Shown: one piece after another, positions 58,430 through 64,000 of the stretch
How positions within the stretch are numbered: the stretch's first letter is position 1
Layout: each line of letters begins with the position of its first letter
Assembly (NCBI GenBank): GCA_964017185.1
Contig: OZ024870.1
Coordinates: 23,459,621 to 23,523,620, forward strand
Source of the DNA: Rugalucina vietnamica
Taxonomy: Eukaryota > Mollusca > Bivalvia > Lucinida > Lucinidae
DNA length: 64,000 bases
Direction of reading: 5' to 3'
The notes under the pieces: generated by a model
What the model was told of the DNA's origin: nothing
What the model saw: only the letters and a program-made list of their open reading frames with translations
Databases searched by the model: none
Made by a program: the position numbers and the translations under genes

Positions 58430-58791
58430 CTAGTAGGAAAAACAGGAAAAAACGTTGAAAACATCAGGAAAACATGTCTGTGCAATATATACCCCCTTAA
58501 ACCCCACTTTTATATAGCAAAACTGGGGTTTGCAGGGGTATACCTATTTTTCTTATTTTTGCTCTAAAACATAGATTGTGGGTACTCGTTAGAACCGCCT
58601 CAGCGAGGCGGTTCTAACGTGTACCCACAATCTATGTTTTGAGAAAAAATAGGAAAAATATCAACATTTTTCTGGTGAAATTTTCAATATTTGGTACTGA
58701 AAAAATTCTCTATATATTGCATGGGCAAGTTTTCGTAATGTATGGGATGAATTCCTTTCACTTCGTGTGATAGTTAAAACTTCGTGTGATA

Positions 58792-58838
<47 letters not shown>

Positions 58839-59321
58839 TTGCTTTTATAATAAGACAATTCTTAAATAAGTATTCAATTCATCTACCAAACTTACTTCAC
58901 ACGCGATATCAACTTTGAATCCTGACCGACTTTGTTTCGCTCAAGACGTCAACGTTATTTTAGCCGTGTCATGAGAAAAAAGGATTTTCGCCTGTGCACA
59001 GCTGATTTCGCTACAAGAATAGTAAAATTATTATTATTATTATTAATTAATTAATTAATAATAATAATAATAATGATAATAATAATAATAAAATAAAATA
59101 AATTATGAAAGAAAATCTTACGTGGGCATTCCTCTTCGTTGCAACTTATATCCGATTCTTCATCAACATCCTCTCCCGGGCATGGCGCTCCGTCTCCTGA
59201 TGGGGGCGGGTTGTCGCATTCTCTTGTACGGGTTCGAGTCTGAGTTCCCCCGCAGCAAGAGACTGTACACTGAGAAGTAGTCCATGAGCTCCAGGGACCC
59301 CAGTTACCATCTACATCTAGA

Positions 59322-59365
<44 letters not shown>

Positions 59366-62321
59366 TAATAATAATGATAATAGTAAACAGTTGTTATGAT
59401 AATTTGATGATAGTTATACACCATACCATTGTTGGCATTTATGCACCAGTCATTTGTATCCCCGTAGGGGGTGGGTCAGCGGGGACACAGCGGGGCTTAA
59501 GTGCCAGGGTTTAACCTCTGATGAGTCCCGGCAGTGTTTGGAATGTGCCGGGGGTTTAATTTCCCGCCAATACAGTCGAATATTAGTTGCATTTTAACAA
59601 TTACATCACTTTTATGGTCTTTATCTTTTTGCAAATGAACCTATTCATTTCCATGTACATGCAGAAATTAATTCAAACCCATATTCCATATTTCAATTTT
59701 ATCATAAAAACCCAGCTGTTGTTCCACTTTATTGTCACCCCCCCGGGATTTGGTGCTTTAAGCAGGGATTTTTAAATACCACAAATCTAACCACGCAGGG
59801 CCGGGCTTTTACCGAGGCTTTAAAAATTGAAAAATTGAAAGCCCCGCTATTCCCCGGTCCTAGGGGAGCCGAGGATACAAATAGCGGGTGCATAGATTGA
59901 ATCTAATGTTCAGCCGAGTTGAGATTGTTTTTTTAAACAAACTTACGAAAACATGCCCCATGCAATATACAGAAATTTTATTGGTTGTACAAAATCTAAA
60001 ACAGCAGTCACACATTAGCGTATAACCCAAACGCGCGCCGGGCGTATGAAAAATCTCAACACGCTGAAGATTTTGGACGTATAAAATTAATTTGTTCCTT
60101 TAACTCGCTTTTGCAGTCACACATTAGCGCGTGACTGAGGCGTGTGCCGGACGTATAAAAAATCTCAAAGTTTTGGAGTACGTTTGTCGTACGTCCCAGA
60201 CACGCTAGGCACGCGCTACAGACGCGCTGTATGCGTTTCATGCGCGCTCCAAGCACGCTTGGCACACGTTACAGGCGCGTTCCACACTCGCCCAAGCCAG
60301 CATCCGGTTAAAATCGAAACGCGCACGTAGCGTATACGACGTGCTTGAAACGTGTGCTCGGCGTGTGCTGGGCGTGTTCGAAACGTATTCAACGCGCCTG
60401 TAACGCGCGTGGAACGTACTTGTAGCGTGTAGGTCACACGCCCGACACACGCCCAACTTCTAGAAAATTTTAAGCATGTTTAAAATTTTATTTAGCCCAA
60501 ACGCGCACGAAATGTGCGCCGACTTTTAGCGACGCGCGCCGGACGTACACCAAGCGTACCCAGCGCGCGCTTAACTTGCCTTGGACGTGTCTCCGACGTG
60601 CGTCTGGCGTATGTGGAAATTTGTATTTTTACAACACGCCCGGCGCGCGTTTCACTTATACGCTAATGTGTGACTCAGGCGAATCACTCACAAACTAAAT
60701 AAAGCCCGAAGGGCTTTATGAAAAAGTTTGTGAGTGATTCGCCTGAGTTTACACATCGATAAAATCAACAAAAATAATAATTCATTCCTTATAATTCCAA
60801 CTTTTTCTCATGCCACTGCATTTGTCTACATCGACTTAAATTTTTATAACCAGCGGAAGGAAAATAGAGCAAAACGGATGTTCATGAGGCAGTCATCTTG
60901 AAAATTTCCAAAGCCTAGATCTCACTTTTCGCAATTAATAGCAGCTACAACGGGCTTGCTATAGACAGGTTGCAAAAGCGGGAGCTTTAGAACATCTCCC
61001 CTTCATTCAAAATAGTTTTGGGAGAAAATATTTCCGTCTGGACCGATAGAAAGACATGTGGATTTTGAACTACTGTCTGAACACCATCTTTCAGAAACTG
61101 CATTTTTCAAAATCTCACTTTTGTGAAACACTACAAGAAAAATATGACTATATCATCTTTTTGCAACCCAAAAGTCGTAAAATGTGCCGCAAAAGTTTTG
61201 AAAATCGGTTCACTAGTAAAATAATTATGCCCAAAAATTATTTTGAATAGGCCTTTCGCATGTGCAAGGGAGGTAATCCATACACCAGATAATTGAAAAT
61301 CAAGCGAATCTGTAGAATAATTTTAAGAGTTTTGTGCTCAGCTATGCATACAATACAATTTTGTTTTGGTTTGGTGAATTTTAAATGAAAAATAATCCAT
61401 TTAGATTTTTTTCCGGGAAAATAGTTACTTCCCTTTCTGACATTTTTACAATGGAAAAAGCCCTATCCAAAATTATTTTCTGGCATAAAATTTTTATTTG
61501 TTATCCGATTTTCAAAATTTTTGTGGCACTTTTTAAGACTTATGGAATGCAAAATGGTGACATGGTCATATTTTTCTTGAGGTCTTTCAGAAAAGTGAGA
61601 TTTTGAAAAATGCAGTTTCTGGAGGATGGTGTTTAGACAGTAGGGCTCGGAACATTTGGAAATTCAAACGTCAAATTTCAACAAACAACTGAAGAAAATT
61701 TAAACACTTACCGTACGATGTTCCGTTAAAAATTCCAGATGTTCATTTAGACGCCTTCTAAACGCGTTCATCCATTGTTTTTATGACGTTTATATTTGGT
61801 GACGTCAACGTTTATACGAAGAAACGTCACGTAATCACGCAACGTCGCGCCGTTTTTAAGGTGAATACTGAGTATTCTTACGCGTTGCTTTTATCGAAGT
61901 ATAAAGTCTTGCAAACAACCAATCAGAATGTAGGAAATTAGCAAAGTTGGAATTATATATATATAAGTGGGGCTATAAGGGGGTATATATTGCACGGAAA
62001 TGTTTCCTAATGTCTTATTCTCGGAGTATGATGTTGTTACCTGGCTCAGTGGTAGTGGGCGGTGGGGGTGGGGCCGTAGTAGGCGATGGAGTTGGGTTAG
62101 GGTCACATTCCTCGACTTGTTTCACCCATTTTTCACATCTTGTTCCTATGCATTTTCCAACTCGTCGACGGTAGCCAGAACCATGGTATTCGTTGCAGGG
62201 GCCCCACGGGCCCCAGGTAGTTTCACACGCCTGAAACTTCGTACACCAGTATCTCTTTGTGACGGTCTGTCCGTGAACTGTCCTTACTTTGGTGCAAATT
62301 CCATGATAAGAGCACACATTT
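58242..62321 (-). CDS. Gene 3: second short paralogue (TSP1-like / TSP1 / chitin-binding-like), 5' exon not seen
   Basis: Exons 62321-62041, 59316-59122 and 58429-58242 (stop TAA). It is a near-identical duplicate of gene 2 together with 3' flanking DNA (36.93-38.18 kb matches 56.99-58.24 kb). The intron between the first two visible exons is 2.7 kb, versus 0.66 kb in gene 2, because of later insertions. No first exon was seen up to 64000. All visible exons are open with good splice borders. Confidence 0.8.
58462..58741. mobile_element. F-type MITE in the gene 3 intron
   Basis: CATCAGGAAAACATGTCTGTG to TTGCATGGGCAAGTTTTCGT, core GTTAGAACCGCCTCAGCGAG. The gene 2 intron has an M-type MITE instead. 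Confidence 0.88.
58797..58836 (+). repeat. Poly(A) tract
   Basis: About 40 A after a duplicated CTTCGTGTGATAGTTAAA. Confidence 0.9.
58963..59030. mobile_element. M-type MITE remnant
   Basis: AGCCGTGTCATGAGAAAA, TTTTCGCCTGTGCACAGCTGAT, ATAGTAAAATT: about a quarter of the element. Confidence 0.55.
59034..59098 (+). repeat. ATT / AAT inverted microsatellite
   Basis: TTATTATTATTAATTAATTA then AATAATAATAA: the two halves can pair. Confidence 0.85.
59122..59316 (-). CDS. Gene 3 exon: thrombospondin type-1 module
   Basis: 195 nt. VDGNWGPWSSWTTSQC, CCGGTQTRTRTRECDN, acidic loop PGEDVDEESDIS, end CNEEECP. The acceptor is directly preceded (minus strand) by an ATT microsatellite (59324-59384). Confidence 0.9.
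59324..59384 (+). repeat. AAT microsatellite next to the gene 3 TSP1 acceptor
   Basis: About 19 AAT-type units; on the minus strand it ends a few bases before TTTCTAG. Confidence 0.92.
59449..59890. mobile_element. Inverted-repeat element with GTCATTTGTATCC ends
   Basis: ATGCACCAGTCATTTGTATCC and GGATACAAATAGCGGGTGCAT inverted, CCCCGC-rich interior. The gene 2 intron lacks it (GGCATTTATGACAAGGATGA). Confidence 0.7.
59944..60002. mobile_element. Left piece of a split F-type MITE
   Basis: CGAAAACATGCCCCATGCAAT to GGTTGTACAAAATCTAAAA, collinear with 39420-39480 in gene 2. The rest is at 61955-62012. Confidence 0.75.
60006..60675. mobile_element. Foldback element FB4 (GCGTGTGCCGGACGTAT words)
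   Basis: Ends AGTCACACATTAGCGTATA and TATACGCTAATGTGTGACT. A second copy of the end at 60113 (GCAGTCACACATTAGCGCG). The whole interior is made of GCGCGC, ACGTAT, GGCGTG words; no ORF beyond word frames. Confidence 0.82.
60673..60748. repeat. Perfect-looking hairpin abutting FB4
   Basis: ACTCAGGCGAATCACTCACAAA and its complement around AAAGCCCGAAGGGCTTT. Confidence 0.85.
60855..61670. mobile_element. Inverted-repeat element with about 190-base subterminal arms
   Basis: AACTGCATTTTTCAAAATCTC at about 61097 pairs with GAGATTTTGAAAAATGCAGTT at about 61600. CAAAATTATTTT and TCGGATAAC-type words also pair. Interior 61260-61455 is unique and AT-rich. Confidence 0.65.
62041..62321 (-). CDS. Gene 3 exon: Cys-rich N-terminal segment, TSP1-like module and Pro/Thr linker
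   Basis: 281 nt, same borders as gene 2. Protein differs at KVRTVHG versus KVKIVHG and is otherwise the same through WGPWGPC and RRRVGKC to the TTTEPG linker end. Such conservation beside heavily rearranged introns suggests recent duplication, conversion or selection. Confidence 0.85.
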
Positions 62322-62879
62322 CTGCAATGTAAAGTATGGCTAAATCGGTTATATACATTTATATACATTGGTCGACATAATTTTAATCAATCAAATAAAC
62401 AAACAAACAAATAGAGCAGGTAAGGGTATTTCCGAACAGCTAAGGCATAATTTCCGTAAAGACCAAAAACAAGACGATTCTAACCTTACATGTACTTTGT
62501 GTCAAATGACAGAAAATCCAATGCCGAACATTTGCGGCATATCGCGGATGGATAAATCATTTTCACCTTTTCCGATCACGTGACATTAAGTTACATGACC
62601 ATCACTGGGTATTTCCGAACGGGCCGGGTCATCCGGACGAATGCGTCGTCTAATTCCGAACAACTATATATTCTTAAAAGATAAACATGAATATGGAATT
62701 ATAATTGAGATGAAACGCTATTTTATGTTGTAACTCAACTATTTTAATGTAAAATACGATAATACCCAGAGATCCGTAACGCGGGTTTATGACAGCAGTC
62801 TTTAGTGTAACGCTTTAAGTATTTAGGAACCCATGATAACCCTGAAAATGCCGTAATTTTATCAGCATTATAACCGTTC

Positions 62880-63175
62880 ACTTATGGCTAGGTCACACTA
62901 GGGCTTACGTACGCTGTGGACGCTGCGGATAGGTGTTCCGTATCTGTCCGTCCTATCCGTAACGATTCGCATCTTATCCGTAATGTCCATAACTGTACGT
63001 ATCGTATCGTCAGGGCGCGGAAGATCCGCGGGCAATTTTTCATAACTGTCAAAAATTCATGCGCGGATGGACGATCGGTAATGGTAGGTAATGGTACGTA
63101 ACTGAAGGCATTTATTCGAATCTGTCCGCATCTAATCGCATCTAAACGTATCATTCCGCGATCAAGCATTTGTTG
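62880..63175. mobile_element. Foldback-like element FB5, one arm (TATCCGTA words)
   Basis: Starts GCTAGGTCACACTAGGGC, then TCCGTATCTGTCCG, CTATCCGTAACG, CTTATCCGTAATG and GTAATGGTACGTAAC words, then TCTGTCCGCATCTAATCGC. The second end is not clear. Confidence 0.55.
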
Positions 63176-63475
63176 TGGATCGATACTGTTCCATACGTGT
63201 TGTTTCGTTCGGTTGCGGTCTTTGTCGTTTACATACTTTTCGATACAATTTAATACACGTAATGTAACGGTTTTCACGTCTGAAAACGGAATCAAACCAG
63301 GATGTAACTTGAACAATGCTAATAAGCGTGTTGCGGAGCCCTCTAGATAAGCCATAACATAATCTGTATTCAATGCTTGAATGAATCATACAAGAATGTT
63401 TCTGGAATATCCAGTCTCCTTGTCATTTTTCTATTATACAGGTAATACAAGTATTAAATTTTGATACACTATTGT

Positions 63476-64000
63476 GTTTCGACTCACGTATCAATGGCGC
63501 ATCAAGATAAGAACGGTACGTCACAAGTACGTCACATACATACGTGAGCATACGTAGCTCATACTCCTCGATACGTGGCTCATACTCTTCATGTGTTGTG
63601 GTGTTACGTTTTTATGTGTGAATTAAAAAATTCTTAGCACGTACGTGACAGGGCCGATACGCCGTGCATACGTCACACGTACGAAAGTAACGTGGCAGGT
63701 ACGTCGTAGATCTATACGTAGCTTATACTCCTGATACGTCACACGCTCGTAGTGGTTAACATGCCACGTAACTGTGGCGTATGTACCGCATGCCTTTCAT
63801 ATCTGCTACGTATGTATGACGTATGTGTGGTGTATCCTAGGCTCTCTTTACGTATCTACGGCGTATCAGCGACTTACGTGTGGCGTATCACGCGTATTAA
63901 CGGCGTATGTGCTACGTATGTGCTACACGTACGTTTTATTGCTGTGGACTATGTGTGGCGTATTAAGATTATTTGGAATATTGTGTGGCGTTCCAAGAGA
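63476..64000. mobile_element. FB1 left arm, cut by window end
   Basis: GTTTCGACTCACGTATC through GTGGCGTTCCAAGAGA, collinear with 53440-53980 of the FB1 element. The sequence ends at the same place where the arm junction follows in the other copies. Confidence 0.82.

Noticed and set aside
62888-63373. 161-codon minus-strand open frame
   Set aside because: Overlaps the FB5 word arm; no recognisable domain or splice support.

Overview
Eukaryotic genomic DNA, most likely from a bivalve mollusc. The organism call is inference: genes are split by AT-rich introns with GT/AG borders, the domain content is secreted EGF / thrombospondin type-1 / chitin-binding, and the repeats (GCTCACCTGAGCC elements, tRNA-derived SINEs, a DIRS-type retrotransposon, many hairpin MITEs) match what I associate with bivalve genomes. 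Nothing looks prokaryotic or viral.

Genes. Three paralogous genes share the same end modules: a first TSP1-like module with a Pro/Thr-rich linker, a second TSP1 module, and a short C-terminal six-cysteine chitin-binding-like module with the stop codon. Gene 1 (+ strand, from beyond the left edge to 20897) has 17 single-exon EGF-like modules (765-16828) between the two TSP1 modules. Genes 2 (- strand, 39988-38177) and 3 (- strand, 62321-58242) have none. Genes 2 and 3 are a segmental duplication. No signal-peptide exon is visible for any of the three.

Layout. 1-20.9 kb: gene 1, introns full of hairpin MITEs, SINEs and microsatellites. 21-36.9 kb: intergenic, almost wholly repeats: MITEs, a foldback element inserted in a MITE (22877-24166), GCTCACC elements, a six-copy 127-bp tandem array, a foldback with a long CTAT tract (30.5-31.5 kb), and a foldback inside another foldback (34.2-36.6 kb). 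36.9-40.0 kb: gene 2 and 3' flank. 40.0-51.87 kb: a decayed DIRS-type retrotransposon in the first visible intron of gene 2, itself hit by an 890-bp inverted-repeat element and by about 6.6 kb of ORF-poor DNA. 53.4-56.3 kb: a foldback element inserted in inverted orientation into its own close copy. 57.0-62.4 kb: gene 3 and 3' flank. 62.9-64.0 kb: two more short-word repeat elements, one cut by the window end.

Most striking is the set of foldback elements whose arms are made of one short word repeated with variation, a different word per family, several ending in a TCACAC-type motif. Because genes 2 and 3 are duplicated, and other repeats are present twice, many insertions have an empty or occupied counterpart in the same window, so order and boundaries can be read directly. 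All calls come from reading the sequence; no search or alignment program was run, and repeat limits are approximate to a few bases unless stated.
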